A stretch of 64,000 bases of DNA from CAZEHS01 sp964511875. Lineage in GTDB: Bacteria > Bacillota > Clostridia > Peptostreptococcales > Acidaminobacteraceae. Below the pieces are notes generated by a model, which saw only the letters and a list, made by a program, of their open reading frames with translations, was not told the DNA's origin and ran no database searches. Location of the stretch: the NCBI GenBank assembly GCA_964511875.1, contig CAZEHS010000001.1, positions 1 to 64,000 of the forward strand, given 5' to 3'. Of the stretch, positions 1 to 8,981 are shown one piece after another (the first letter of the stretch is position 1; each line of letters begins with the position of its first letter). The position numbers were made by a program, and so were the translations under genes.

Positions 1-760
1 TGTTGATGAAGAAGGTGGTCCAGTTGAGATGATCCAGCTTTTCCGGAGTCACGCCATATTCAGCAGCAGCAGCCACCCACTTGGGGTTGGATTTCGCTAT
101 GATTCCGGCTGGAATATAGTACATATTGGCAACACAGTGCTCGAAACCCGATGTGATAAAGAGCCAGATTGGGAAGAAGATTGCAAAGAGCTTGCCTACG
201 ATGTCTTTCGCTGCGAAGGACATCCATACTGCCAAACAAACAAGCCAGTTACACATTACGCCAAGCCAGAAGGCTGACATGAAAGGGAGGCTGACCTTAT
301 AAACAGCAATCTTAATGGTCATGGCACCCAGAACATTGTCACCGCTGTTGAAAAGGCCTGACTGTACCATCATGTAGGCCAGGAATACAGAACCCACGAG
401 ATTCCCGATCCATACCAAGACCCAGTTGGTCAGCATTTGTGAGGTTTTCACTTGACCATCCAGAACAGCACCCAGAATCAGGGTCTGTCCTGTGAACATC
501 TCCCCTCCTGCAATGATGACCAGCATCAGGCCTGTACCGAAGATCGATCCCGCCAAAGCCTTACCAAGACCATACGTTTCAGGCGTAGCAAAGAGGTTGA
601 AAGCAGCCATATTGGAGCCTTCCGATGCAAAAGCAATGAACGCGCCTGCCAGTATCGCCAACAGGAACTCCTTGAAGTAAGGTGTTGAAACCTTCTTGAC
701 ACATACCGCCATTGCTACGTCTACTATTTCCGGCGGGGCAAAAAAATTCTTCTTGTCCAT
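1..760 (-). CDS. focA: Formate/nitrite transporter family channel (FocA-like), 3' end outside window
   Basis: Reading leftward from an ATG preceded by a GGAGG ribosome site gives 253 codons without a stop, so the gene runs off the left edge. The product starts MDKKNFFAPPEIVDVA and contains several hydrophobic stretches. It carries the FNT-family signature region (AGAFIAFA, GTGLMLVIIAGGEMFTGQ, NWLVCLAVWM, SGFEHCVANMYYIP). FNT proteins are pentameric inner-membrane channels for formate or nitrite. Formate is the likely substrate because the gene lies 34 bases after fdhD at the end of the formate dehydrogenase operon. Direction of transport, uptake or export, cannot be told from the sequence. 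Confidence 0.93.
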   Translation of the reverse strand, partial: MDKKNFFAPPEIVDVAMAVCVKKVSTPYFKEFLLAILAGAFIAFASEGSNMAAFNLFATPETYGLGKALAGSIFGTGLMLVIIAGGEMFTGQTLILGAVLDGQVKTSQMLTNWVLVWIGNLVGSVFLAYMMVQSGLFNSGDNVLGAMTIKIAVYKVSLPFMSAFWLGVMCNWLVCLAVWMSFAAKDIVGKLFAIFFPIWLFITSGFEHCVANMYYIPAGIIAKSNPKWVAAAAEYGVTPEKLDHLNWTTFFIN

Positions 761-794
761 TTTTTCCTCCAAAATTTTTGATTTATGAGTGCGG

Positions 795-1580
795 TTAATC
801 CATCACGATCCGTTGTTCTCCGGCATATATGTTGCACCGGTTTCCCCTAAGAAAACCAACCAGGGTCATCCCAAGCTTTTCTGCTTCTCTTACAGCCAGG
901 TCAGTAGGTGCCGACCTTGAGGCAACCAGGGAAAGGCCTGCCCGCGCCGACTTCAAGAGAATTTCAGAAGAGACTCTGCCGCTTGTGAGCAGAATTTTGT
1001 CTGTCAGTGAAAGGCCTTTGATCATAGCCTCTCCAATCAATTTGTCCAACGCATTATGCCTGCCGATATCCTCCTGAAGAAAGATCATTTCCTCAGTCGA
1101 ACAGATCGCACAGCTATGGACACCTCCTGTCGCCTTGAAGACTGGAGATGAACCATTGAAGCTGGCCATCAATACGGATAAATCAGCGAACTTCACCTTC
1201 AGATCACTGATACTGGGGATCAATGTGATGGTGTCCAGAGCCTGATAAAAGGTAATCCCTTTTGCACAACCGGAGGTTTGAGTCCGCTTTCCATGCAACT
1301 GAAGCATCAATGGATTCATATCATCCAGCGTGATCCATGCATGCCCTTTTTCCTGATCGATTGTCAGCGCTGTGAGGTCTTCATGCTTTTTTATCAGTCC
1401 CTCACTTTTCAGAAAGCCGCAGATCAGATACTCCAGCGAATCCGGCGAACACAGCATCGTGATCCACTCCTCACCGTTAAGGTAGAGGGTAAGAGGATAT
1501 TCCACTGCTACAGAGTCCTCCAGGTACGCTTCTTTATCATGTGCCAGCTGCTTGATGGGTATTATTCTGATCACCGGCAT
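795..1580 (-). CDS. fdhD: Formate dehydrogenase accessory sulfurtransferase FdhD
   Basis: FdhD carries sulfur from a cysteine desulfurase to the bis-MGD cofactor of formate dehydrogenase. The family signature stretches are present: FKATGGVHSCAI, EDIGRHNALDKLIGEA, LLTSGRVSSEILLKSA. The start at MPVIRIIPIKQ is chosen because GGGAGGTGATG precedes it; a longer start at 1640 is possible. The gene overlaps the end of mobA by 44 bases, consistent with one transcript. The sulfur-carrying loop reads TSGCAKG with a single cysteine where E. coli FdhD has a CxxC pair. About 261 residues is normal for the family. Confidence 0.93.
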   Translation of the reverse strand: MPVIRIIPIKQLAHDKEAYLEDSVAVEYPLTLYLNGEEWITMLCSPDSLEYLICGFLKSEGLIKKHEDLTALTIDQEKGHAWITLDDMNPLMLQLHGKRTQTSGCAKGITFYQALDTITLIPSISDLKVKFADLSVLMASFNGSSPVFKATGGVHSCAICSTEEMIFLQEDIGRHNALDKLIGEAMIKGLSLTDKILLTSGRVSSEILLKSARAGLSLVASRSAPTDLAVREAEKLGMTLVGFLRGNRCNIYAGEQRIVMD

Positions 1581-2193
1581 CACCTCCCTGCGTTTGCTTT
1601 TGAAAGCGATCCCAATCTTCAGGGGTGTTGATATTGTCAAACATCACCCAATCCGGACTATAGCGAAGCGCTATGGATTCGGGCACATAAAGGGTCTGTG
1701 CCGTGTCAAGAAGAGCTGTCATCTTTCTCCGATGCTCTCCCAGCAGGGTTTCTATTCGTGGTTCAAGGGCTTTGCAATACAGCCCGTTAAGCGGTTCCAG
1801 CATATCCCCCAGGCGGGTTACAACAGCTTCTGTGCCGGGATGTGCCTTTTGAAATTCAAGAAGATAACGTATATACGACGTACTGATCCAGGGCATATCG
1901 CAGGCTGTCAGGTAGCAGACCTCGAAGGACGCGGCATTCAGCCCTGCATGAAGCCCTCCAAGAGGCCCTTTCCCTATGAATGTATCGCTGACCACTCGAC
2001 AGGGACGGGCATTATGGAGTTCCGGAGTGTTACTGACCACAATCAGTTCCTGAAACACCGGGGCCAAAAGCTTAAGCAGCATGTCAATCAGATATTCTCC
2101 GTTGAACTGCAGCAGCTGTTTATCAAACCCCAGCCGGGAGGATTTCCCCCCGGCCAGGATAATTGCGGTTCCTGGATATTGCTTATGCGTCAT
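1537..2193 (-). CDS. mobA: Molybdenum cofactor guanylyltransferase MobA
   Basis: MobA joins GMP to molybdopterin to make the guanine dinucleotide cofactor needed by formate dehydrogenase. The N-terminal nucleotide-binding motif AIILAGGKSSRLGFDKQLL and the later TACDMPW segment (metal-binding aspartate) are clear. The start at MTHKQYPG follows AGGCAGG; the reading frame is open further upstream but without a good ribosome site. Its position between fdhF and fdhD means that cofactor synthesis, sulfuration and apoenzyme are co-expressed. Confidence 0.92.
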   Translation of the reverse strand: MTHKQYPGTAIILAGGKSSRLGFDKQLLQFNGEYLIDMLLKLLAPVFQELIVVSNTPELHNARPCRVVSDTFIGKGPLGGLHAGLNAASFEVCYLTACDMPWISTSYIRYLLEFQKAHPGTEAVVTRLGDMLEPLNGLYCKALEPRIETLLGEHRRKMTALLDTAQTLYVPESIALRYSPDWVMFDNINTPEDWDRFQKQTQGGDAGDQNNTHQAAGT

Positions 2194-2228
2194 TTTTACC
2201 TGCCTTATGCTCTGATCAACGTTGAATC

Positions 2229-4919
2229 CTAACCGATTTTTTCGATACTCACGGCACAAACCTTCAGTTCCGAAACGTTCGAAATCGGATCCAAAGCACC
2301 GTTCGTCAGCTGATTGGCAGCGCCTTCTGCAAAGTGAAAAGGCATGAACACTGTGTTTCCGCTGATTGTATCCGTCACTTTGGCAGGAATATTCAGAGTC
2401 CCGCGACGTGATGAAACCTTCAGCATGTCGCCGCTTACAACCGCCATCTTCTCAGCGACAGCTGGTGATATTTCAAGATAGCTCTCTCCAGAGAGTTCGT
2501 TCAGACCATCCACGCGGCCTGTCATGCTCCGTGTGTGGTAATGATAAAGAACCCGGCCGGTTGTCAGCACATATGGGTATGAATCATCAGCGATTTCCGA
2601 AGGACCAACATGTTCAGAAGCCATGAACTTGCCCTTTCCTCTGGCAAACTGGCCTTTATGAAGCGTTACGGTTCCAGGATGCTCCACAGTCGGACATGGC
2701 CAGTGAAGGCCTTCAACTTCCAAACGCGGGTAGCTGATTCCACCGTATGATGGGGTAACTGATGCGATTTCCTGCATTACAGCATCAGGTGTCTGGGTTT
2801 TTTCATCATATCCGATACGTACCATCAGTTCCTGGAACACTTCCAGATCACTTCGCGCTTCACCGGGAGCGTTGACTGCTTTACGTACCCGTTGTACCCG
2901 TCTCTCGGTATTGGTGAATGTTCCGTCTTTTTCTGCAAAACAGGCAACCGGAAGGACAACATCAGCTTTTTCAGCCGTCTCCGTCAGGAAAATATCCTGA
3001 ACGACAAGGAAGTCCAGCGCTTCAAGAGCATGTTCAACGTGCTTGATATCCGGATCGGAAACCATTGGGTTTTCGCCCATAATATAGAGCATCTTGATAC
3101 TGCCGTCAAGTGCACCATCCATTATTTTCGGAACGGTTCTTCCGACTTTTTCAGATAATGCTTCAACTCCCCAGGCTTTCTGGAATTTTTCCCGAACGGC
3201 CGGGTCATCAACCTTCTGGTAGCCAGGATATACATTCGGCAGCGCCCCGACATCACAGGCTCCCTGCACATTGTTCTGACCACGAAGCGGGTTGACACCA
3301 GCATTTTCAATACCCAGATTCCCGCACAGCAGCGCAAGATTGGATATGGACATGACATTGTTTGTTCCTGTGGAATGCTGCGTTATGCCCATGGTGTAGT
3401 AGATGCCCGCTTTATCAACGCCAGCATACATTCTGGCTGCAGCCCTGATATCTTCTGCCGGCACGCCGCAAATCTCAGCTGCCATCTCGGGAGTATACTT
3501 CTCTACCAGAGCGGACAATTCGGCAAGTCCTTCCGTGCGTTCAGCAACATACTCTTTTGCATAAAGCTCTTCTTTGATGATGACATGAGCCATTGCGTTA
3601 AGAAGAGCCACGTTCGTACCGGGCTTCATCTGCAGATGAATATCCGCATGCTTGACCAATGGAATCCTACGTGGATCCGCCACGATGATTTTTGCTCCAA
3701 GACGCTTTGCCTGGATCATCTTTGCGCCGATAATCGGATGATTCTCCGTTGTGTTCGAGCCGATGACGAAAATGACTTGGTTACCTAGAATCTCTTCGAT
3801 GCCATTTGTCATAGCGCCGCTTCCCAATGTAGTCGCAAGACCTGCGACAGTTGGAGAATGTCAGAGGCGGGCGCAGTGATCGATGTTATTGGTGCCGATC
3901 GCTGCTCTGAAAAGCTTCTGCATCATATAGTTCTCTTCGTTGGTGCACCTGGCAGATGTCAGTGCGCCCATGCTGTCCGGACCGTATGTTTTCTTGTTTT
4001 CCGTGATTTTTCCTGCAATCAGTGTCAGAGCTTCATCCCAGGTTGCTTTCTGGAGAACCCCGTCTTTTCGGATCAGTGGTGTTTTAAGACGATCCGGACT
4101 GTTTATAAACCTGTAACCGAATTTCCCCTTGACGCAGAGAGTTTCGTAGTTGGGTCCCTTCGCTGCCGGGTCGACACGTACGACTTCATCATCCTTGACA
4201 ACAAGGTTCATCTGACAGCCCACACCACAGTAAGAGCAAGTGGTCCTGACTGATTTTTCGATATCCCAGTTGCGGAATTTTTTTGGTGCCTTTTCCATCA
4301 ATGCTCCCGTCGGACATACTGACACGCAGTTTCCGCAGGATACACAGTCTGAATATTCCATTCCTTGATCAAACGGATGCGTAACCAGGGTATTAATCCC
4401 TCGTTGTGTGAAATCGATGGCGTTGACGCCTACGAGCTTATCACAGACATTTACGCACTTGCCGCAAAGGATGCATTTGCTTCGGTCAAACCGATAAAAA
4501 GGGTTGGAATCCGCAGGTTTGCTGTCAAAACGTTTAGGATACCCGCCTTCATTGGCACTGATCCCGTATTCATAGCAGTAATCCTGCAGCTTGCAGGACC
4601 CAGCCTTTTCACAGGTGAGGCAATCATTGTTATGGGCGCCCCACAAAAGCTCCAGGTTGTTTTTTCGAGCGTTGATAACTCTGTCAGAATCGGTTTTTAC
4701 AACCATTCCTTCAGCTGCTGGAGTCGTACAGGAAACAATCAGAGTTCTTGCACCCTCCACTTCCACGACACACAATCTGCATCCGCCGAAAGCATCCATA
4801 CGCTTATCGTGGCACAGATTCGGTATCTTGATATTCGCTGCCTGGCATGCCTGCAGCAATGTTGATCCGCTTGCTACCGTTATCGGTGAGTCATTAATGG
4901 TTAACTGAATGGTTTTCAC
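2229..4919 (-). CDS. fdhF: Selenocysteine-containing NAD-linked formate dehydrogenase, catalytic subunit
   Basis: This is one 896-residue gene read through an in-frame UGA at 3863-3861, decoded as selenocysteine 353. The context reads DHCARL-Sec-HSPTVAG, the active-site motif of Mo/W formate dehydrogenases. Cluster ligands in order: a [2Fe-2S] (Cys36, 47, 50, 64), a NuoG-like His/Cys cluster (His96, Cys100, 103, 109), two ferredoxin-type [4Fe-4S] (Cys149-159 and 192-202), and the catalytic-domain [4Fe-4S] (Cys228, 231, 235, 262). The C-terminal half has the molybdopterin-binding domains. The NuoG-like N-terminus indicates docking to the NuoE/NuoF-like subunits encoded just upstream. The start is GTG after GGGAG. 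Conventional gene callers would split it in two at the UGA. Confidence 0.95.
3820..3863 (-). promoter_or_regulatory. Bacterial SECIS element with its UGA codon
   Basis: Immediately 3' of the UGA the mRNA can form GUCGCA-GGUCU-UGCGAC (3848-3832), a six-pair stem with a GGUCU loop. The loop starts 18 nt after the UGA. From memory of the E. coli fdhF SECIS, both the GGUCU loop and the 18-nt spacing are the same. SelB would bind here to deliver Sec-tRNA. The hairpin lies within the coding sequence. Confidence 0.9.
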
Positions 4920-4969
4920 GCATATTCTCCCTTCCTGAATGGAATCATCACTTTAGCGCTGATTGATCC

Positions 4970-6760
4970 TTACTTTTTAACAATGGCATTGAATGGGCAT
5001 TTTGCCATGCATGCGCCGCATTTTATACAGGCTTTCTTATCGATCACATGAAGACCTTTTCGCTCTCCAGTGATGCAGTTGACCGGGCAAACTTTCGTGC
5101 AGGCAGTACATCCGACGCATTTGTCAGTGATAAAGTAGCTCAACAGCGCTTTGCATACGCCGGCTGAGCAGCGTTTATCATTTACATGGGCATCGTATTC
5201 ATCACGGAAATATTTGAGTGTTGACAGTACCGGATTCGGGGCTGTTTGGCCTAGACCGCAGAGGGCTGTGTCCTTGATTGCGTGGGCAAGACTGTCCAGC
5301 TTTTCAATGTCCTCAGGTGTTCCGTGTCCTTCAGTGATTTTATCCAGAATATCCAGCATCCGTTTGGTGCCTTCGCGACATGGGGTACACTTGCCGCAGG
5401 ATTCATCCACTGTGAAATCCAGGAAGAATCGCGCGATATCAACCATACAGTTATCTTCGTCCATGACGATCATCCCGCCGGATCCCATCATTGAACCCAG
5501 TGCGATAAGGTTGTCATAATCAATGGGTGTGTCCAGGTGGGCTTCGGTGATGCAGCCTCCTGAAGGTCCGCCTGTCTGTACGGCCTTGAATTTCCGGCCA
5601 TTAGGGATGCCGCCGCCGATGTCGTATATGATCTCTCTGAGTGGTGTTCCCATGGGGATCTCAACCAGGCCTGTATTATTAATTTTCCCACCCAAGGCAA
5701 ATACCTTGGTTCCCTTTGACTTTTCAGTACCGATACTGGCGAACCACTCCGCGCCATTGAGGATGATCTGAGGAATATTGGCATAGGTTTCTACGTTATT
5801 AAGCATCGTCGGCTTTTTCCAAAGCCCTTTGACTGCCGGGAATGGCGGTCTGGGTCTTGGCATTCCGCGCTCGCCTTCGATTGAAGCAATCAGAGCTGTC
5901 TCTTCACCGCAAACGAATGCACCGGCACCCAATCGGATTTCCAAGTCAAAATCAAACCCGGCTCCGAAAATATCCGTACCGAGCAGGCCCATTTCCTTGG
6001 CCTGACCAATGGCGATTTCCAGTCGATGTACGGCAATTGGATATTCCGCACGGACATACACGTAGCCCATATTCGCACCGATTGCATAACCTGCGATAGC
6101 CATGGCTTCAATAATGGCATGGGGGTCACCCTCCAATACGGAACGATCCATGAATGCGCCTGGATCCCCCTCGTCAGCGTTGCAGGCAACATACTTCTGT
6201 TCCCCAGGACTGTTATATGTGAACTGCCACTTGAGACCTGTTGGGAAACCGCCGCCGCCGCGGCCACGAAGTCCTGATTTCAAGACTGTATCGATTACTT
6301 CCTGACGGGTCATATCAAGCAAAGCTTTTCCCAACGCCCGGTATCCGTCGAAAGCAATGTATTCCTCGATGCGTTCCGGATTGATGATCCCGCAATTCCG
6401 AAGTGCTACACGCTGCTGCTTCTTATAAAACTGCACATCGTTGATCGAAGTGATTGTCGCATCATCCTGCTCGGATTTATAAAGAAGTTCCGTTACAATC
6501 CGACCCTTAAGCAGATGTTCTTCAGTGATCCGGGGAATATCCGAAGCTTTCACGTGACTGTAAAAAGTACCTTCGGGATATACAACAACAATCGGACCTG
6601 CTTCACACAGTCCGAAACATCCGGTTTTCACCAATTTCACTTCAGTCTGTAGGTTGTGCTTCTTTAACTCTTCATTGAACTTTGTTTCAATATCAACAGA
6701 ACCGGATGACGTACACCCTGTTCCGCCACAAATCAATACATGAGCTCTTGAAAGTTCCAT
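4970..6760 (-). CDS. NuoF-like diaphorase subunit (HydB/HylB type) of the formate dehydrogenase complex
   Basis: The 596-residue product has a thioredoxin-like [2Fe-2S] domain at the N-terminus (Cys11, 16, 48, 52). A flavin/NADH-binding core follows (RGRGGGGFPTGLKW; ADEGDPGAFMDR; CGEETALIASIEG), then a [4Fe-4S] site (ESCGKCTPCREGT) and a C-terminal pair of ferredoxin clusters (CVGCTACTKVCP; CIKCGACMAKCP). This layout is that of HydB of trimeric electron-bifurcating [FeFe]-hydrogenases. Here the partner is FdhF, so the complex should couple formate to NAD(H) and probably also to ferredoxin. A strong GGAGG precedes the ATG. Confidence 0.93.
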   Translation of the reverse strand: MELSRAHVLICGGTGCTSSGSVDIETKFNEELKKHNLQTEVKLVKTGCFGLCEAGPIVVVYPEGTFYSHVKASDIPRITEEHLLKGRIVTELLYKSEQDDATITSINDVQFYKKQQRVALRNCGIINPERIEEYIAFDGYRALGKALLDMTRQEVIDTVLKSGLRGRGGGGFPTGLKWQFTYNSPGEQKYVACNADEGDPGAFMDRSVLEGDPHAIIEAMAIAGYAIGANMGYVYVRAEYPIAVHRLEIAIGQAKEMGLLGTDIFGAGFDFDLEIRLGAGAFVCGEETALIASIEGERGMPRPRPPFPAVKGLWKKPTMLNNVETYANIPQIILNGAEWFASIGTEKSKGTKVFALGGKINNTGLVEIPMGTPLREIIYDIGGGIPNGRKFKAVQTGGPSGGCITEAHLDTPIDYDNLIALGSMMGSGGMIVMDEDNCMVDIARFFLDFTVDESCGKCTPCREGTKRMLDILDKITEGHGTPEDIEKLDSLAHAIKDTALCGLGQTAPNPVLSTLKYFRDEYDAHVNDKRCSAGVCKALLSYFITDKCVGCTACTKVCPVNCITGERKGLHVIDKKACIKCGACMAKCPFNAIVKK

Positions 6761-6780
6761 ATGTGACAGCCTCCTCCTTT

Positions 6781-7149
6781 TTACTTGGATTGAGCACCAA
6801 TCGTGTATTCTTTCACGATGTTGCCATTTACAATATGCTCACTGATTACGCGTTTTGCTTTCGCTTCATTCATTTCCACGTAGGTGACCTTTTCCTCGTT
6901 TTCGCAGTACACTTCAAAAATCGGTTCCAGCCGGCATACACCGATGCATCCAGTTTGAGTGACTTCGATATCGGTCAGATGCCTTTTTTCGACCTCTTCC
7001 AACAAGGCTTTCATAACGGGTCGTGCTCCTGCACTTATTCCACAGGTGGCCATACCGACAACGATACGGGTTCCTTTCCGGTCTTTACGTATACTGACGC
7101 GTTTCAGAGCTTCTTCTCTGATTTTTGCTAATTCTTCAAGAGATTTCAC
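6781..7149 (-). CDS. Small thioredoxin-like [2Fe-2S] ferredoxin subunit
   Basis: A 122-residue protein with the fold signature of stand-alone (2Fe-2S) ferredoxins found in hydrogenase and formate dehydrogenase operons: GMATCGISAGARPV, then QTGCIGVCRLEP. Three cluster cysteines are visible in these two motifs. A further cysteine (VYCENEE) lies at the position where the family often has its fourth ligand. It starts with GTG after AAGGAGG and sits between the NuoE-like and NuoF-like genes, with about 20 bases on each side. It probably relays electrons between diaphorase subunits. Confidence 0.85.
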   Translation of the reverse strand: MKSLEELAKIREEALKRVSIRKDRKGTRIVVGMATCGISAGARPVMKALLEEVEKRHLTDIEVTQTGCIGVCRLEPIFEVYCENEEKVTYVEMNEAKAKRVISEHIVNGNIVKEYTIGAQSK

Positions 7150-7171
7150 GATGATGCCTCCTTGTCTGGTT

Positions 7172-7648
7172 CTACTTGTATTTACTCATTATTGTCGGAA
7201 TGTCATTCTCCGAAAGTCGACCGTAGACATCTTCATTAACGGTCATAACGGGAGCTAATCCACAAGCACCGATACAGCGGGTAGCCAGCAAGGTGAATTT
7301 TCCATCCATTGAGGTAGCCCCAAACTTCAGATCAAGATCACTGGAGAGCCGGTCAGCTATGGCCTGAGAATTACGGACATAACATGCTGTTCCCATGCAG
7401 ACAGAAACTGTGAATTCACCGGCAGGCACCAGTGTGAACTGGCTGTAGAATGTTACTACACCATAGATTTCTGCCAGTGGAATATACATCTGTTCGCTGA
7501 TGTACCGTTGAACTTCCAGGGGCAATGCACCAAAAATCTTTTGACCTTCCTGCAATACTGGCATAAGCGGACCCGGCCGATCCTTGTTCTCTTTGATAAA
7601 CAGATCCAGTTTGTCGTAGTTTTCCTGCGTCAGGATTCTACTGATCAT
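7172..7648 (-). CDS. NuoE-like [2Fe-2S] subunit (HydC type)
   Basis: This is the first gene of the formate operon. The product is about 158 residues. It has an N-terminal helical part and a thioredoxin-like [2Fe-2S] domain with CMGTACYVRNS and, further on, TRCIGACGLAPVM, the four-cysteine pattern of NuoE/HydC. MISRILTQ is taken as the start because GGGGGA lies just upstream; an earlier in-frame ATG nine codons upstream falls in the Rex-like operator. It works with the NuoF-like subunit as the NAD(H)-reacting module. Confidence 0.92.
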   Translation of the reverse strand: MISRILTQENYDKLDLFIKENKDRPGPLMPVLQEGQKIFGALPLEVQRYISEQMYIPLAEIYGVVTFYSQFTLVPAGEFTVSVCMGTACYVRNSQAIADRLSSDLDLKFGATSMDGKFTLLATRCIGACGLAPVMTVNEDVYGRLSENDIPTIMSKYK

Positions 7649-7664
7649 TTTTCTTTCCCCCTTA

Positions 7665-7682
7665 ATGTTAAACAATTAACAC
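7665..7682. promoter_or_regulatory. Rex-like operator upstream of the formate operon
   Basis: TGTTAA-TTGT-TTAACA is a perfect inverted repeat with a four-base spacer. It matches the Clostridia Rex consensus TTGTTAAN4TTAACAA at 12 of 14 defined bases. It ends about 17 bases before the first start codon, so repressor binding would block initiation or early elongation. Rex senses NADH/NAD+. Confidence 0.65.
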
Positions 7683-7719
7683 ACAACATGAAAAAAAACA
7701 AAACCTTGCATTTCATGCG

Positions 7720-7745
7720 ATTACTATTACGAACTTGATAGTAAT
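7720..7745. repeat. Inverted repeat ATTACTAT-N10-ATAGTAAT
   Basis: Two perfect 8-base arms separated by ten bases lie about 75 bases upstream of the first gene of the formate operon and directly adjoin the tandem repeats. It could be an operator. No known regulator is recognised. Confidence 0.5.
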
Positions 7746-7788
7746 TTCACAGTCATTACACAATCGTTTCACAATCGTTACACAGTTA
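7745..7788. repeat. Four tandem 11-bp repeats, TT(T/A)CACA(A/G)T(C/T)(A/G)
   Basis: The four units are TTTCACAGTCA, TTACACAATCG, TTTCACAATCG and TTACACAGTTA. They lie head to tail with no spacer, about one helical turn each. They are about 100-140 bases upstream of the formate operon start codon. The phasing suggests cooperative binding of a regulator on one DNA face. Confidence 0.65.
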
Positions 7789-7984
7789 TTTAAGTAAGGA
7801 TATCATATCCATCAAACTATGTCCAATAAGTTATTAATTCTGTGAATCATCTGATACGAATCATTTCAGTTCTTAATTCTGTATTCATAATACAAAAGGC
7901 GCGTAAATGTTTTATCGTTAAACATTTCGTTGCAGCAGAGGCCTGCCATTGCTGTATCTATATGGATTGTTTAATTCCTGACAT
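7789..7984. other. AT-rich intergenic stretch between the formate operon and hprK
   Basis: No open frame is supported here. A palindrome, AAATGTTT-N7-AAACATTT, lies at 7905-7927. A promoter for the leftward formate operon must lie in or near this stretch, but I see no convincing -35/-10 pair. Confidence 0.4.
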
Positions 7985-8012
7985 TAAAAAGACATCCGTT
8001 TTTTAACAGATG
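7985..8012 (-). terminator. Rho-independent terminator of the uvrC-hprK transcript
   Basis: On the minus strand CATCTG pairs with CGGATG around an A-rich loop, followed by TCTTTTT. It lies 16 bases after the hprK stop. Confidence 0.7.
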
Positions 8013-8027
8013 CCCTTCAAGTTACTC

Positions 8028-8951
8028 TCATTTATCATGAAGATCACTGAGTCGCTTATCCAGCTCTTCAGCCGCGTTGAATCCCATTTCACGCATCCGG
8101 TGGTTTCGGGCGGCTGCTTCAAGAATGACTGCCAGATTCCTGCCGGGTTTTACCGGAATGCTGATCCGTGGAATCTGAACGCCAAGGATATCCACCATCT
8201 CCTGCTCGATACCAAGACGATCATACTCGCTGTCCGGCTTCCAGTCATCCAACTGAACGACGAAGTCGATGACTTTCCTTTCCCTGACGGAACCGATTCC
8301 GTACAGCTTGGCGATGTCCAGGATGCCGATGCCCCTTATTTCCATAAAGTTCTTGATGAGTTCCGGTGCCCTGCCCTCAAGGGTGCTTTCGTTGATCTTG
8401 TAGATTTCAATGGCATCATCCGCAACAAACCGGTGCCCACGTTTTACCAGTTCCAGTGCCGTTTCAGACTTCCCGATTCCACTTTTGCCGAAAATCAGGC
8501 ATCCTATGCCATTCAGATCAACAAGTACTCCGTGCATGACAATCCGTGGAGCCAGTTCCTCATCCAGAAAATTGATGATCCGATTGATCAGGGTGCTGGT
8601 GGTCAGCTCTGAAACGTAAATCGGCCGCTGGTGGCGCTGTGCGGCTTCCAGAAGCTCTGGGAACGGCTCCAGATTTCGTGAAAAGAGCAGGCAGGGGAAA
8701 TTATATGCCATGAACCTGTTGGCGATCCATTCCCGATGCCCTTTTGAAAGGGTGAGAAAATACTGGTATTCCACCCACCCGATGATTTGAATCCTCTCAG
8801 CTGGAAATGATTCAAAAAATCCCGCCATTTGAAGTCCGATCCGATTCACATCACTGATCGTGATAACCTCCTGATGATAATCCCCCTGCGTGATTTCCTT
8901 AAGCTTCATGGCTTCTGCCAGGCGTTTGACCGATACACTAAGACTATTCAT
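8028..8951 (-). CDS. hprK: HPr kinase/phosphorylase
   Basis: HprK phosphorylates and dephosphorylates HPr on serine and so controls carbon catabolite repression in Bacillota. The 307-residue product has the N-terminal HprK domain and then the C-terminal kinase domain with GVLVDLNGIGCL, P-loop GKSGIGKSE and FVADDAIEIY. The C-terminal signature region (EIRGIGILDI) is also present. AAGGAG lies eight bases before the ATG. It follows uvrC by 30 bases and shares its transcript and the terminator beyond. Confidence 0.96.
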   Translation of the reverse strand: MNSLSVSVKRLAEAMKLKEITQGDYHQEVITISDVNRIGLQMAGFFESFPAERIQIIGWVEYQYFLTLSKGHREWIANRFMAYNFPCLLFSRNLEPFPELLEAAQRHQRPIYVSELTTSTLINRIINFLDEELAPRIVMHGVLVDLNGIGCLIFGKSGIGKSETALELVKRGHRFVADDAIEIYKINESTLEGRAPELIKNFMEIRGIGILDIAKLYGIGSVRERKVIDFVVQLDDWKPDSEYDRLGIEQEMVDILGVQIPRISIPVKPGRNLAVILEAAARNHRMREMGFNAAEELDKRLSDLHDK

Positions 8952-8981
8952 ATCATATTTCTCCTTATCATTCCCTTTGTC

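Noticed and set aside
1552..2232. Plus-strand reading frame opposite mobA
   Set aside because: Complement of a conserved gene; the translated sequence has no recognisable motif.
3827..3863. Formate dehydrogenase as two genes or a pseudogene split by a stop
   Set aside because: The stop is UGA in the conserved selenocysteine position with a SECIS hairpin at the right distance, and the frame is intact on both sides.
7745..7788. CRISPR or replication iterons
   Set aside because: Contiguous 11-mers without spacers directly upstream of an operon; no replication gene nearby.
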